Shown here: positions 43,643-53,988 of the stretch, piece after piece
How positions within the stretch are numbered: position 1 is the first letter of the stretch
How the letters are laid out: each line of letters begins with the position of its first letter
Origin: Verrucomicrobiota bacterium
Lineage (GTDB): Bacteria; Verrucomicrobiota; Verrucomicrobiia; Limisphaerales; JACRJZ01
Direction: 5' to 3'
NCBI GenBank assembly: GCA_016219875.1
Contig: JACRJZ010000148.1
Location: 1-64,000, forward strand
Length of the DNA stretch: 64,000 nt
Position numbers and translations under genes: made by a program
The notes under the pieces: generated by a model
Told to the model about the DNA's origin: nothing
Databases searched by the model: none
What the model saw: the letters and a program-made list of their open reading frames with translations, nothing else

Positions 43643-46600
43643 TCACGGCTGGCTTGCTACGCGGTAAAACCGCTGCCCCACGCCGCTCACGTTGTCGTCG
43701 ATCGTCAGCGTGCCGGCGGACGCCGGGATCGGGGCGCCTAGATTATTCCACGCGGCGTCGGCCAGGTTGGTCTTGAACTGCACCTGGTAGGCGCGGCCCG
43801 CCACCGCCGGCCACGAGAGTGTCACCGCGCCGTTCGTTTGTGCGGCAGCAGAGAAGCGCAACGGCGCCGTCACTACCAGCGTGACCGGCGTCGTCCCGGT
43901 CAGGCTGGGCACGCCGTCGTCGGTGACCTGCACCAGAAACGCATTCGTGCTGGGCGCTTGCGCGGCGGTCGGCGTCCACGCGAATTCTCCGGAGCCGGCA
44001 TCAATGACCGCGTTCGCCGGTGCATCGGCACTGAGGCTGAAGAGAAGTTGATTCGTTGGCACGTCCGCGTCGGTGGCGGTGGCGGTGAAGCGGAACGTCG
44101 CCCCCAGATGATTGGTCTGGCTCGCGATGGGAGCGAGGACGGGGGCGTGGTTCGATTGCGGAATGGCATTCGCGGCGCCTGGTGTGGGCGGTCGCAGGTC
44201 CTGGATCGCACTCCCGCCGTCGGGGAACCGGCCTTGGCTGTGATCGGACGTCTGCGAGCCGAACGTGACGGCATCGACCAGCACGCCACCGCCACCGAAG
44301 AGGCCGATGGCTTCGCCCGATTTGCCCAATTGGAAGTTTACGTGCAAGGCGCGGCCGGGCGCGTTCTGTGACGTTTCGCCGTCCGCCCACACGAGCAGGT
44401 GGCCGTGCGCCGGGATGGAGATGCCGGCGGGGATGCGGTCCTGCGTCGGGTTCGCGAGGTTGTCCGTGAGGTAATAGCCGGACAAGTCCACCGGTTCCTC
44501 GCCGGGGTTGAACAGCTCGAACCAGTCCTCATAATCCGAGTCCGCCGGGTCGGCGAGGAACGACGCGTTGTCCGCCATCCACTCGTTGATGAAGACGGTG
44601 AGGGCGGCGCCGGTCGCGTTGTTGGTCGTGCCAGGAGTGACGATGGAGAAGAGCTGCCGCCCGCCGGGATCACCGTCGGGAAAATTCCCGCAGGAGCGGC
44701 CCGCGCTCGGCACGTCGTAGTTCAAATAGTCGAGCAGCGTCAGGCCACCAAGGGTGTTGGTCACAAACAGCGCGAGCGCGCCGGCGGCGGGCGGAACGGT
44801 GAAGCTGGTGTGCAACTCGGTCGCCGTCGATTCCTCCGGATGCCCGTCGAGCCACACGAGCATGAACTGGCCACCGCCGAGCACCGCGTTCGACGGGAAC
44901 GCCCATGCCGGCGGCAGGTCGTAATTGGTTCCGAGCAAGAAGCCCCCGAGGCTCACCGGATTGGTGCTGCTGTTGAACAGTTCGACCCACGGATGGCGAT
45001 GGCCCAGACCGTCCACGGGGCCAGTGAGATTCAGCGGTTGGATTTCGTTCAGCCAAACCGGCGGGAACGGCGGCAGCGCGGCGCGGACGGAGTTGTTCGT
45101 GCCGGGTGTGGTGCGGACCACGTTGGCGGCGGGCTGGAGGCTGACGCGGGTGTTCATCGCGCTGCCGGGATGCGTGCGGACAGTCAGGTTGGTGCCGCTA
45201 CTGCCCAGCCGATACCAATAAGACAGCGCGCACACGGTGTTGCTCGCCTCGGCGGGCAGGCGCTGCGCGATCGTGCGGCTGGTCGAGCCAAGGCCCGTGG
45301 CCACGACGTGCAGACTGGCCTGGCCGGAATGCGCCTGGTTCGTAGCGATGACCGAGTTGGTCAAGTTCGTGCCGAGCACCGTCCAGCCCAGGCTGAAGTC
45401 GCTTTCAAAACTCCCGTTCGTGAGGACGTTCACGCCCGCGAGCGGCCCACTGGCGGGCACGAGCGAAAGGTCGTCCAGGAAGACGTCGCCCGCGCCGTCG
45501 AGCCAGATGTAGAGATTGGTGCCGGTCATGAGGGCGTTCGTGGACTGGAGCCGCCAGCCGACCGCGTCGTTGAATCCGCCGAACCAGTTCGCCACGCGCT
45601 GGTGGTCTTGCCACGGATCGATCAACTGCAGCGAGAACCCGCCGCCGTCCGCGCTCGTCGGCCAGGGCGGGACATCGTCGTAAGTGACGCTGTCGATCAC
45701 CTCGTCCAACGCGGGCGTTGCGCCGGGCTTCACCAAGCGCAACGTCTCGCCGCCGTTGTCGAGCTGGCCGGTGAATTCGCCGACGAGATTGGTCACCGAC
45801 GAAAACGCAGTTCGGAAAGCGAGCGCGTCCGCCGCCACCACCATGATTTGTCCCGGCTCGACGAACGTGCCGGAGAGGAAGGCGTAGCCCGCGCCGTCGA
45901 TCCGCCAGCCTGACAGGTCGAACGCCGTGTTGGTGGCCGAGTTCAAGACTTCGAGGAACGACGTGTCGGGCACCGCGGGGTGGTAATGGACTTCATTGAG
46001 CACGACCCGCTGCGGCGGCTCGACCGCGCCGGTGAAGTTGATGCGAAGCGTGTTTGACACACTGGCCACGGGACTGCCGCGCAGGTCCGTCGCGGTGAAG
46101 CGCAGCAGGTTCGTTCCCGCCTCCGGCAACAGCACGCGTGCGGTCCAATTGCTGAGCGAGGTCCAGGTAAGCGTCAGCGGCAGGCCGTTCATCAGGATCG
46201 AGCGCGCCTCCAGCGGCGCGGTGCCGGTGAGGATGACGACGTTGCGGTTGGTCGCGAGGTCCAGGCCGCCGTTCGACGTGATCCTGAAGGGAGGCCGGTT
46301 CGACGCGATCACCGACAGGAGGTAAGTGCGCCGCGCCGCAATGAAATCCTTGATGCCTTGCGGGCTGCCTACCGCGGCCCCGCCCGCGACCATGCCGTTG
46401 TAGCGCGAGTCGAGGATCGGGTTCGAGCGCGCGGCGGTCATCATCCCGTTGACAGCGTCGATCAAGGCTTGCCAGTAGATGCGCGCGAACGGCGGGTGAT
46501 CATTGCGTGGCCCGTGGTCGGCGCCGCCGATGTTGAAGACCTGCGAGTCATTCGCCGCGCCGCCGAACGCGAAGTCATTGTCCCAGATGAACAGTTTCCA

Positions 46601-49600
46601 AGTGTCGCGCTCCGGTTTGTAGGCGAAGGCGTTCTGCGACCCGCCGTAAGAGTAGCTGTCGTAGTTGTTGTAGAGGTGCTGGACGACGTGGCCCCGGAAC
46701 CATTCCTCGACATCCACCGCGTTGGTCAAGGCCCGGGTGTAGGCTTCGGCGGCGGCGTTGGTGAGCGCGACCTCCACCAGGTTGAAAATGTTCGTGTAGT
46801 CGTTCAAGTCCTGGACGGGTGCGGCGCGGCGCGGCCAAGTCTGCCGGTAACGCGCCTGCTTCTTCACGCCGCCGACCGTGGTATAGCGGGCGAGGTTCGC
46901 GCCGACCGCAGTGTAGCCCGGCTCGCCATTCCCGTAGGCCAAGTCGCCGAATTCAAAGCCCAGTTGGACCTTGTGCAAATCGCCGTCGGGATCGTCCGGA
47001 TACCATTGCTCCACGAAATCGCCGTTCGGCTGCTGCGCGTCGAGAAACGCCGTCTCGCGCCGCAGGCCGTTGGCGAAGACAACGACTGGCCGGTGATAAA
47101 GGAACGGCAAACCAAACTGCGCGGCGAACCAATAGCCGTGAAGCTCTGCCTGGGCCGTGCCGTCGCCGCCGCCGTTGCCGGGACGGAACAGGTTGATGTC
47201 CGTCCCGCCGAGCAAGCGGTCGTCGCGCGGGAAGATCAGGTCGTAATCGCACCCGTTGCCCACCGGCGAGTTGTAGCTGGGCGAGTGGTAGGGACTGCCG
47301 TGAAACATGCCGGCGGCGTTGTAGATCACGCGATTCGTGCCGTAGAGAAACGTGAAGTCCTTCGGGTTGTTGCTCATCTTTTCCTCGGCGGCCCAGCGGC
47401 TCACGTTCGTCTGGCTGATCCACATTCGATACGTGCCTAGCGTGCCGGGGATGGTGGTGTCGCCCCAGCGCACCACGCACTCGCGGATTGGCGCATCGTC
47501 AGGAAAACGGCTGCTGGCTGGCGGCGTGAAGTTGTCCAGCGCCTGAATGAAGAACGCCGCGCCGATGCCGCTGGCCTGGGCGGGAATAATGGCCGAGTAG
47601 AGACCCGCACCGTTGTTCGTCATGGGGACGACGGAGTAATTCGTGTTCGGATCGATCCGGTAGTTCAGCGCGAGAAAGGCCAGCCCGTCCGGGTCGTTCA
47701 CCATCGCGGTCACCAGCACCGGCGCGTTCGCCGCGGGCAAGGCCGGCCAGTGGCGCACCTCCGTGATGGCCGGGCCGACGTTGGCGGCGGCCCGCGAATT
47801 CGGCGCGCCCGGCGTGCCGAGATTGCGCGCGGAGAGAATGTAGCCGGGCGCTTCCAGCCAATTGCCGCGCAGGCGAAGCAAGAGGCACGGATTGCCTTTC
47901 AGCCAGCGCGCCTTTGCCCGGAGCGTGACGGTGGTGCCGGACGCCAGCGTCGAGGATAGTTGCACGCGGACGCGGTTGGCGCCGGTGTCGCCGCGGCCCG
48001 CCGCCCGCAGATGCAGCGAGGCGGAACTGTTGAAGCCTTCGCCCGGCTCCCAGGAGGTGGCGTTGTGATTGCCTTGAAACACCCAGCCCGTCGCGCCGCT
48101 TTCGAACGTCCCGTTGGCGATTTGGTTTGCGCCGCCAGACGGGATGACTTCTACGTTGTCGAGCAGCGCCTCGCCCGGGCCGAGCAGCGTGATGTGAAGT
48201 TGGTTGGCGTCGGCGTAACCGTTGTCCATCACACCGGCGAACTCCACGTTGACCCACGGACTTTTGGCCGACTCGTCGCTGTCGGCCCAGTTGGGCGCCA
48301 GACGGCGGTCGGCGCGGGCGTCGCGCAATTCGAGGCTGCTGCCGCCGCCGTTGGCCCACTGGCCCCAACGCCCGCCGTCGCGGTAGGTCACCTCGTCCAC
48401 GACAACGTGGGCCGTGTTGGTCACGAGTTGGCCAAGCCAGTTCGTCGTCACGTCGAAGTCGGGCTTCGACAGCGCGAGCCGCTCGCCGCCGTTGGCCAGC
48501 GCGCCGTTGTAGTTTCCGAAGACGGTCGCGGTGGTCAATGTCACGTGGAGGGACCGGAGCCGCACGACATCCTTCCCGATCACGACGTAGCCGCCTGGCT
48601 CAATCGTCGTGCCCGGCGGAAAGGTGAACTGAACTGCGTCTTCCAAGCGCCAGCCGCCAAGATTCACCGCGTTGGTGCCGCGATTGAACAACTCGACATA
48701 CTCCTCCGCGCTGTCGCCGCTGATCGGGTCGTACATGATTTCGTTGAGGACCACGTCCGCGGGCTTGAACGCGGAGTTGTTGGTCCCCGGCGTCGGCGTG
48801 AGCAGACGGGAGAACAGCGGCGCGCCATCCGGGCAGCGGCCCAACGTGACGCCGTTTTCCTGCGGGCCGAAGCGCAACGCGTCGATCACGCGCGTCCCAT
48901 TCGGGTTCTTCAGGAAGATCGTTTCGCCGTCGGCGCTCAGCGCAAAGCCAAGTTGCTCCTCCGTGAAAGCCACGAAGCTGCGCGGGCGCAGGACGAGGTT
49001 CGTGATGACGAACTTGTTGGTCGCCGGATCGTCGGTCAGCACGCAGCCGCTGAGGTTCACGCTGACACTGGCGCTGTAGTTGTACAACTCCACGTAGTCC
49101 ACTTGTGGCGGGTCGGTGTGCGCAAGGATTTCGTTGATGAGGATCGTGCGTTGCGAGAACGAGGTCTGCGTGTCGTTCGTGCCCGGTGTGCCGCCGACCA
49201 GGTCGCTGGCGTCCCAAGCGCGAGGATCGCGTTCGCCGAAGCTGGGCCGGGCCAGGACGAGCGAATGCCCCGCGCCGTCCGCCGCGGCGGGCCAGGGCGG
49301 TTCACCGCTGTAAGTCATCTCGAAGAGGACCGCGTCTTGGACGTTGCGCAGCCGCAAGGTGCCGGAGTCGTTCGGCAGGTTGTTGGTTCCCTCGAACGGG
49401 CCGAGCACGCCGGGGACGTTGGTGCGGACCGACGTGAACTCCGCCGGGTTGGCCGCGATGACGCGATACGTTCGCGGCTGGAGGACGGTGTTCGACGGGA
49501 AGGTAAAGTCCACCGCGCCCGAAATGCGCCAGCCGCCGACCTCTTCGAACCACGGCTGGGAGTTGAAGACCTCGATAAACTCAAGGTTCTTCCCGTCGGC

Positions 49601-50845
49601 GCGGTTGGTCGGGTGATACATCACTTCCGAAATCACCACGCCGTGGCGGCGCGACGACGGCCCCGGCGGCTCGAAGGCCGGCTTGAGATAACTCACGTCA
49701 AGCGGCTGCGGCATGAGGACGAACGTGGCGCTGCTGTTGGGCAGGATGGTGTTCGGCGTTTGCGCGCGGTCCCGGACGCCGCTCACGGCCAGCGTGTTGG
49801 TGCTGTTCGGCGCCAGCGGTGTCGTGGTGAGGAGGACCGTTCGTGCGTCGGGTCCGAACACCGCGCGCACCACAACCACGGCGCCGCCGTTGATCGTGTA
49901 GTTGGATGCATTGGTGGCGCTCGCCGGCTCCACCGCCTCGGAGAAGAGCACGCTCAGCACCGTCAATTCACCGAGGTTCCCAACGCCCGTGATCGTGGGC
50001 CGGTTCGTGTCGGGCAGGACGGTGAGGGTGGCGGTGGCGCTGTTGGTTGTGCCCAGGCTGTTGGCGACGAAACAGCGAAAGGTGCTGCCGGAATCAGACA
50101 ACACCAGCGGTCCCAAGCTGAGACTGAAGTTTGTCCCGCCGGGCACGTTGGTCCCGTTGCGGAACCACTGGAACGTGGCGCCAATGAACCGCTGGAGCCG
50201 GACCGTGAACGTGCCGAGGCCGCCTTCGGTCACGGTGGTATTGGCGGGCTGGACGCTGATCATCGGCGCCGCCAGACCGTAGGGGACCAAGTTTGCTCCT
50301 GGGATTGGCGCCGCGCCGTTGGCGGGCACGCTGCCGCCGGGTTTCTGCCAAGTGACGGCCAGGTTGTCGCCGCCGCTGCCTTCGGCCTGCAGAGCCTCGA
50401 TGTAGTAGCGCCGCCCGTTGGTCAGCGTGATGAGGCCCGACTTCTGGTTGGTTTCTTTGTTCCACTCGCGCGAGGAAGTCCACCCGCCCACCCAGGCGAT
50501 GCGGACCTTGTGGGCCGGGTCTTCGTCCGTGCTCAGGAAGAGCGCGCTCTGGTCGTCGCTGGCAATCCAGAACGTGTATTGGCCGGTGACCGGCGGCAGG
50601 AGCAGCGCCCTCACGCGCTGGCCGTAATAGTCCGACCAGTCCGACGGCGCCTCGAAGTTCGCGTCGATGAACTCGGCGTTGGGGCTGGCCGGGAAAGCGG
50701 GATTGTTCGTCAACTCCGAGAGCGAGCCGCCGGAGATGGCATAGACTTCGCGGAGCACGCCGTTGGACTGGGCCCAAGCCGGGTGAGAGAACGAAACCAG
50801 CGCGGCCCACAGGGCCGCGCCGGCCATCAAATTGCGACAAAACAT
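43643..50845 (-). CDS. Giant exported PA14/lamin-tail/CotH-like protein
   Basis: This is a 2,400-residue protein with a clear signal peptide (MFCRNLMAGAALWAALVSF, cleavage near AWAQ). A PA14-like carbohydrate-binding module lies at about 25-165, with an Ig-like domain at about 195-290. Six lamin-tail-domain starts are visible (near 398 ISEVMYHPTN, 565, 695 LNEIMYDP, 1612 LNEVHYHPAV, 1930, 2078 INEWMADN). A CotH kinase-like domain sits between (about 1,130-1,505; GCDYDLIFPRDDRLLGG and WKLFIWDNDFAFGG hold the acidic motif residues). It ends in a cadherin-like/putative Ig domain and an anchor-type C-terminus. CotH domains phosphorylate protein partners in spore coats, but here the protein is exported. 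Surface assembly or adhesion is the inferred role. ATG 50845 is used; a GTG two codons upstream is possible. Confidence 0.9.
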   Translation of the reverse strand: MFCRNLMAGAALWAALVSFSHPAWAQSNGVLREVYAISGGSLSELTNNPAFPASPNAEFIDANFEAPSDWSDYYGQRVRALLLPPVTGQYTFWIASDDQSALFLSTDEDPAHKVRIAWVGGWTSSREWNKETNQKSGLITLTNGRRYYIEALQAEGSGGDNLAVTWQKPGGSVPANGAAPIPGANLVPYGLAAPMISVQPANTTVTEGGLGTFTVRLQRFIGATFQWFRNGTNVPGGTNFSLSLGPLVLSDSGSTFRCFVANSLGTTNSATATLTVLPDTNRPTITGVGNLGELTVLSVLFSEAVEPASATNASNYTINGGAVVVVRAVFGPDARTVLLTTTPLAPNSTNTLAVSGVRDRAQTPNTILPNSSATFVLMPQPLDVSYLKPAFEPPGPSSRRHGVVISEVMYHPTNRADGKNLEFIEVFNSQPWFEEVGGWRISGAVDFTFPSNTVLQPRTYRVIAANPAEFTSVRTNVPGVLGPFEGTNNLPNDSGTLRLRNVQDAVLFEMTYSGEPPWPAAADGAGHSLVLARPSFGERDPRAWDASDLVGGTPGTNDTQTSFSQRTILINEILAHTDPPQVDYVELYNYSASVSVNLSGCVLTDDPATNKFVITNLVLRPRSFVAFTEEQLGFALSADGETIFLKNPNGTRVIDALRFGPQENGVTLGRCPDGAPLFSRLLTPTPGTNNSAFKPADVVLNEIMYDPISGDSAEEYVELFNRGTNAVNLGGWRLEDAVQFTFPPGTTIEPGGYVVIGKDVVRLRSLHVTLTTATVFGNYNGALANGGERLALSKPDFDVTTNWLGQLVTNTAHVVVDEVTYRDGGRWGQWANGGGSSLELRDARADRRLAPNWADSDESAKSPWVNVEFAGVMDNGYADANQLHITLLGPGEALLDNVEVIPSGGANQIANGTFESGATGWVFQGNHNATSWEPGEGFNSSASLHLRAAGRGDTGANRVRVQLSSTLASGTTVTLRAKARWLKGNPCLLLRLRGNWLEAPGYILSARNLGTPGAPNSRAAANVGPAITEVRHWPALPAANAPVLVTAMVNDPDGLAFLALNYRIDPNTNYSVVPMTNNGAGLYSAIIPAQASGIGAAFFIQALDNFTPPASSRFPDDAPIRECVVRWGDTTIPGTLGTYRMWISQTNVSRWAAEEKMSNNPKDFTFLYGTNRVIYNAAGMFHGSPYHSPSYNSPVGNGCDYDLIFPRDDRLLGGTDINLFRPGNGGGDGTAQAELHGYWFAAQFGLPFLYHRPVVVFANGLRRETAFLDAQQPNGDFVEQWYPDDPDGDLHKVQLGFEFGDLAYGNGEPGYTAVGANLARYTTVGGVKKQARYRQTWPRRAAPVQDLNDYTNIFNLVEVALTNAAAEAYTRALTNAVDVEEWFRGHVVQHLYNNYDSYSYGGSQNAFAYKPERDTWKLFIWDNDFAFGGAANDSQVFNIGGADHGPRNDHPPFARIYWQALIDAVNGMMTAARSNPILDSRYNGMVAGGAAVGSPQGIKDFIAARRTYLLSVIASNRPPFRITSNGGLDLATNRNVVILTGTAPLEARSILMNGLPLTLTWTSLSNWTARVLLPEAGTNLLRFTATDLRGSPVASVSNTLRINFTGAVEPPQRVVLNEVHYHPAVPDTSFLEVLNSATNTAFDLSGWRIDGAGYAFLSGTFVEPGQIMVVAADALAFRTAFSSVTNLVGEFTGQLDNGGETLRLVKPGATPALDEVIDSVTYDDVPPWPTSADGGGFSLQLIDPWQDHQRVANWFGGFNDAVGWRLQSTNALMTGTNLYIWLDGAGDVFLDDLSLVPASGPLAGVNVLTNGSFESDFSLGWTVLGTNLTNSVIATNQAHSGQASLHVVATGLGSTSRTIAQRLPAEASNTVCALSYWYRLGSSGTNLTVRTHPGSAMNTRVSLQPAANVVRTTPGTNNSVRAALPPFPPVWLNEIQPLNLTGPVDGLGHRHPWVELFNSSTNPVSLGGFLLGTNYDLPPAWAFPSNAVLGGGQFMLVWLDGHPEESTATELHTSFTVPPAAGALALFVTNTLGGLTLLDYLNYDVPSAGRSCGNFPDGDPGGRQLFSIVTPGTTNNATGAALTVFINEWMADNASFLADPADSDYEDWFELFNPGEEPVDLSGYYLTDNLANPTQDRIPAGISIPAHGHLLVWADGETSQNAPGRALHVNFQLGKSGEAIGLFGGGGVLVDAVTFGSQTSDHSQGRFPDGGSAIQDLRPPTPGAANAIPQSNHAPVLAPIASQTNHLGATFRFTATATDADVPTNQLLFSLSADAPANAVIDAGSGEFAWTPTAAQAPSTNAFLVQVTDDGVPSLTGTTPVTLVVTAPLRFSAAAQTNGAVTLSWPAVAGRAYQVQFKTNLADAAWNNLGAPIPASAGTLTIDDNVSGVGQRFYRVASQP

Positions 50846-51159
50846 AGGCACAATGGTGTCGCGCTGACTCTACGCGCGCCGGCCTCAGCCTCCAAAGGAA
50901 GATTTTGGCGGGGGCGATCAGACTTCCAGGGCGGCCTCAAGCTCGTTCCGGCGCGCGGTTGTCCCAGCCGCAGCAACCATGAACGGCAGAGCGACTCGTA
51001 AAAAAGCTTGCGCCCGCGAGTTCCGAGCGTGGCTGCGGCTGGGACAGCCGCACGCCGGGCGTCGCCAGACCGAGCTTGACGCAACTCGGAGGCGCGGCCG
51101 CTCCCCTGTTTTTCCGATTCCCGTTTCCGGCGGTTCACGGTAGGTTCCGTCGTCAATTC
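50846..51159. repeat. Divergent intergenic region with inverted repeat
   Basis: There is no gene between the divergent giant protein and phosphodiester-glycosidase genes. TGTCCCAGCCGCAGC (50960-50974) pairs exactly with GCTGCGGCTGGGACA (51032-51046). The outer words TCAAGCTCG (50937-50945) and CGAGCTTGA (51071-51079) pair as well. The outer words match those of the 33.65-kb element, so the elements share ends but differ inside. Confidence 0.75.
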
Positions 51160-53988
51160 ATGCACATGATGAAAACGCTGCTCGTCCTCGCCGGCATTTT
51201 GGCTGTGGTTTTCCCTTCTGGCGCTGACCCTGTGCCCGGCCCGTGGGTGCCGTTGTTCAAGGGGGTGGAACTCTCCACCGGCACCAACGCTCCTTCGCCC
51301 GGCTACCCGATCCGGCAGTCCGTCCGCTGTGTGCGCGTGGACCTGAGCGATCCAGACGTGCGGGTCTTCCCCACGCCGCCCGCCGCCGGTTACGTGGCCG
51401 AAAACCGCGAGACGGCTTCGCTCAGTGTGAGCAATTTCGTCAGGGATTTCGGCGTCAAGGTGGCGATCAACGCGGGCTTCTACCGCGCGGCGGTGGGCGG
51501 AGGCGATCCGTCGTCCGAAGGCGTGGCCTGCGAAGTGTACGGGCTGCAGATCTGCACCGGCGCGGTGGTGTCGGTGCCGGAGTTCAATCCGGTGGAACTC
51601 CGCACCGCCGCCCTCCTGTTCACGACGAACCAGCAGCCGATTCTGAATTTGAACATGGTGGCCGGCTCTGCCAACACGAACCTCGACGGCATTTTCAACG
51701 CCGTCACCGGCTACTACCCGGTGTTGACGAACGGAACTGTCGTTCCCTCCAATGTCCTCGTGGCCGTCTATCCGGACGCGACGATTCATAACCGCCAACC
51801 CCGCACTGCCTTCGGCATTTCCCAGGACGGGCGCTACCTCTTCTTGATGACCATCGATGGACGGCAATCCGGCTACAGCGACGGCGCCTACGACGAGGAC
51901 ATCGGCAACTGGATGCTGCTGTTTGGCGCCTGGGACGCCATCAACATGGATGGCGGAGGATCGGCGGCGTTCTACATGGCGGACTGCGCCGGCTTGCCGG
52001 TGGCCCTGAACCACTCCAGCTACATCCCAGGGCGTGGACGCGAGCGCTACATCGGATCGCACCTGGGCATCTTCGCCAAGCCGCTGACGGCTGACGTCAA
52101 CGACATCGCCGCCACGCCGGCCATCACGACCGCGACTGTCACTTGGACCACCACCGTTCCCAGCGACAGCCAGGTTGAATACGGTCTGACCGCTCTCTAC
52201 GGGACGCTGTCCCCGCTCGATCCGCTCCAGACCACGAACCACTCGGTCACGCTGTCCGGCTTGCTGCCGGGCCGGTCCTACTTCTTCCGGGTTTTTTCGA
52301 CGGCCAGCGGCGGGCCGACTTACTCCGGTTGCGGCCGGTTCACCACCACCAACGTGGCGATGATCGTGACGAAAATTTTCGACATCACGAACTCGTGGCG
52401 CTACAGCACGGAGAACTACGACGCGGTGCCCTCGTGGAAGAGTCCGGGGTTCAATGACACCAACTGGCCGGGCGGGCCGGGGCTGCTGTGGCTCGATGTG
52501 CCCGGGTCGGCAGGGTATCCATTTGTGGCGCCCAAGAACACGCCGCTTCCCAACGACCCGAATACAACCTACCCGTTCCGCACCTACTACTTCCGCACCC
52601 ACTTCAACTTCACGAACAGCCTCGCCGGGGCCAGCTTGATCGTGTCGAACTTCCTCGACGACGGGGCCATCTACTACCTCAACGGCGTCGAGGTCCTCCG
52701 CCAGCACATGAATCCGGCTCCGTTTGTGTACGCCAATGCCACGCTCGCGGCCGGCTATTCGTGCAGCAACTATGTGCAAGGCGATCCCCACCGCGGCAAC
52801 GGCTGCACGAATTGCCCGGAGGTGTACACGCTCACCGGCACTCGACTCACGAACTTGGTCCAAGGGGACAATCTCTTGGCGGCCGAGGTCCACAACTACA
52901 GCGCGCAGAGCAGTGACATCACCTTCGGCCTGGCCCTCCTCTCCGCGGCGCTGCCGCCGACGCCGCTGCCGCCGTTCATCACCAACCTTGTTGTTCTCCC
53001 GGACGAAACCTCCGCCACGCTGACCTGGACCACGCTCTCGAACTCCTCTTCCCAGGTCCGCTACGGGCTGACCCCCGCGCTGGGCACTTCCACGCCGCTG
53101 GATGCCACGCCCGTCACCAACCACTCCGTAACGCTCACCGGCCTGGAACGGATGACCCGGTATTACTTCCAAGTCGTGTCCGCCCTTGGCACCAACGAAT
53201 TCACCCTGACCAATTCGTTCACGACCGTGCCGTTCTACCGGGAGATCGTCGCGCTGACCAACCGCTGGCGCTATTCCACGAATAACCTCGACGGCGTGAA
53301 CTGGACGGCCCGCGGCTTCGACGACGCTTCCTGGCCCAACGGCCCGGCGCTGCTGTGGGTGGACCGCAGCGCCTCGCCCAATCCGGCCGTACAGCCGAAG
53401 TACACCGCCGTGCCGTGGAACACCGCCAGCCTCTATCCGTGGACCACGTATTACTTCCGAACCCGTTTTGTCCTCAGCAACGCGCTGGCCCCCGGCTTCA
53501 CGCTGATGCTGTCGAACTTTGTGGATGACGGCGCGGTGTTCTATCTCAACGGCGCGGAACTCCAACGCCTGCGCCTGCCGCCGGCGCCTGCAGCCATCCG
53601 CAACGCCACGCTGGCCACCGCCACGCCGCCGGGCGACGACGCGGTCGAGGCCGAGGTGCTGCGGCTGTGGGGCAATGCGCTGACCAACCTCGTCGTCGGC
53701 ACCAACGTGCTGGCCGTGGAAGTCCACAACGCGGCGGCGGACGATCTGGATGTCACGTTCGGCTCCGCCCTGGGCGTGGGGCGCGCGCTCGCTCCGGAAA
53801 CGACATTGCGCATCGGCCAATCCGGCGACCGCGTGTGCGTCGGTTGGGAAGGCGGGTATCTCACCTTGCAGCAAACGACCGAGCCGACGGCGACCAATTC
53901 CTGGAGTGACGTTCCCGGGCCGGTGCAGGCCAGCCCCTATTGCCTCACCAATCCGCCGGTTTCGACCTTCTTCCGGTTGCGGAACTGA
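51160..53988 (+). CDS. Exported phosphodiester glycosidase (NAGPA-like) with FN3 and galactose-binding-like domains
   Basis: This 942-residue protein has a signal peptide (MMKTLLVLAGILAVVFPSG). The NAGPA-type domain (about 60-305) contains VKVAINAGFY, FLMTIDGRQSGYSDGAY and the hallmark NMDGGGS near residue 263. Human NAGPA removes GlcNAc from phosphodiester-linked sugars; bacterial relatives act on cell-surface or teichoic-acid-like phosphodiesters. Two FN3 domains (about 310-400 and 605-690) alternate with two related galactose-binding-like domains (about 405-600 and 700-890). The latter share WRYST, YFRT and LSNFVDDGAVFYLNG-type motifs and arose by duplication. It ends in an ASPYCLTNPP...FFRLRN tail common in exported proteins here. 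The start could also be the ATG at 51166. Confidence 0.88.
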   Translation: MHMMKTLLVLAGILAVVFPSGADPVPGPWVPLFKGVELSTGTNAPSPGYPIRQSVRCVRVDLSDPDVRVFPTPPAAGYVAENRETASLSVSNFVRDFGVKVAINAGFYRAAVGGGDPSSEGVACEVYGLQICTGAVVSVPEFNPVELRTAALLFTTNQQPILNLNMVAGSANTNLDGIFNAVTGYYPVLTNGTVVPSNVLVAVYPDATIHNRQPRTAFGISQDGRYLFLMTIDGRQSGYSDGAYDEDIGNWMLLFGAWDAINMDGGGSAAFYMADCAGLPVALNHSSYIPGRGRERYIGSHLGIFAKPLTADVNDIAATPAITTATVTWTTTVPSDSQVEYGLTALYGTLSPLDPLQTTNHSVTLSGLLPGRSYFFRVFSTASGGPTYSGCGRFTTTNVAMIVTKIFDITNSWRYSTENYDAVPSWKSPGFNDTNWPGGPGLLWLDVPGSAGYPFVAPKNTPLPNDPNTTYPFRTYYFRTHFNFTNSLAGASLIVSNFLDDGAIYYLNGVEVLRQHMNPAPFVYANATLAAGYSCSNYVQGDPHRGNGCTNCPEVYTLTGTRLTNLVQGDNLLAAEVHNYSAQSSDITFGLALLSAALPPTPLPPFITNLVVLPDETSATLTWTTLSNSSSQVRYGLTPALGTSTPLDATPVTNHSVTLTGLERMTRYYFQVVSALGTNEFTLTNSFTTVPFYREIVALTNRWRYSTNNLDGVNWTARGFDDASWPNGPALLWVDRSASPNPAVQPKYTAVPWNTASLYPWTTYYFRTRFVLSNALAPGFTLMLSNFVDDGAVFYLNGAELQRLRLPPAPAAIRNATLATATPPGDDAVEAEVLRLWGNALTNLVVGTNVLAVEVHNAAADDLDVTFGSALGVGRALAPETTLRIGQSGDRVCVGWEGGYLTLQQTTEPTATNSWSDVPGPVQASPYCLTNPPVSTFFRLRN

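Noticed and set aside
47960..51001. 1,000-codon plus-strand frame opposite the giant LTD/CotH gene
   Set aside because: The opposite strand has a signal peptide and six clear lamin-tail domains; this frame is Arg/Val/Ala-rich noise.
50827..53874. 1,015-codon minus-strand frame opposite the phosphodiester glycosidase gene
   Set aside because: The NAGPA motif NMDGGGS, the signal peptide and duplicated domains lie on the plus strand; the minus frame has no domain pattern.
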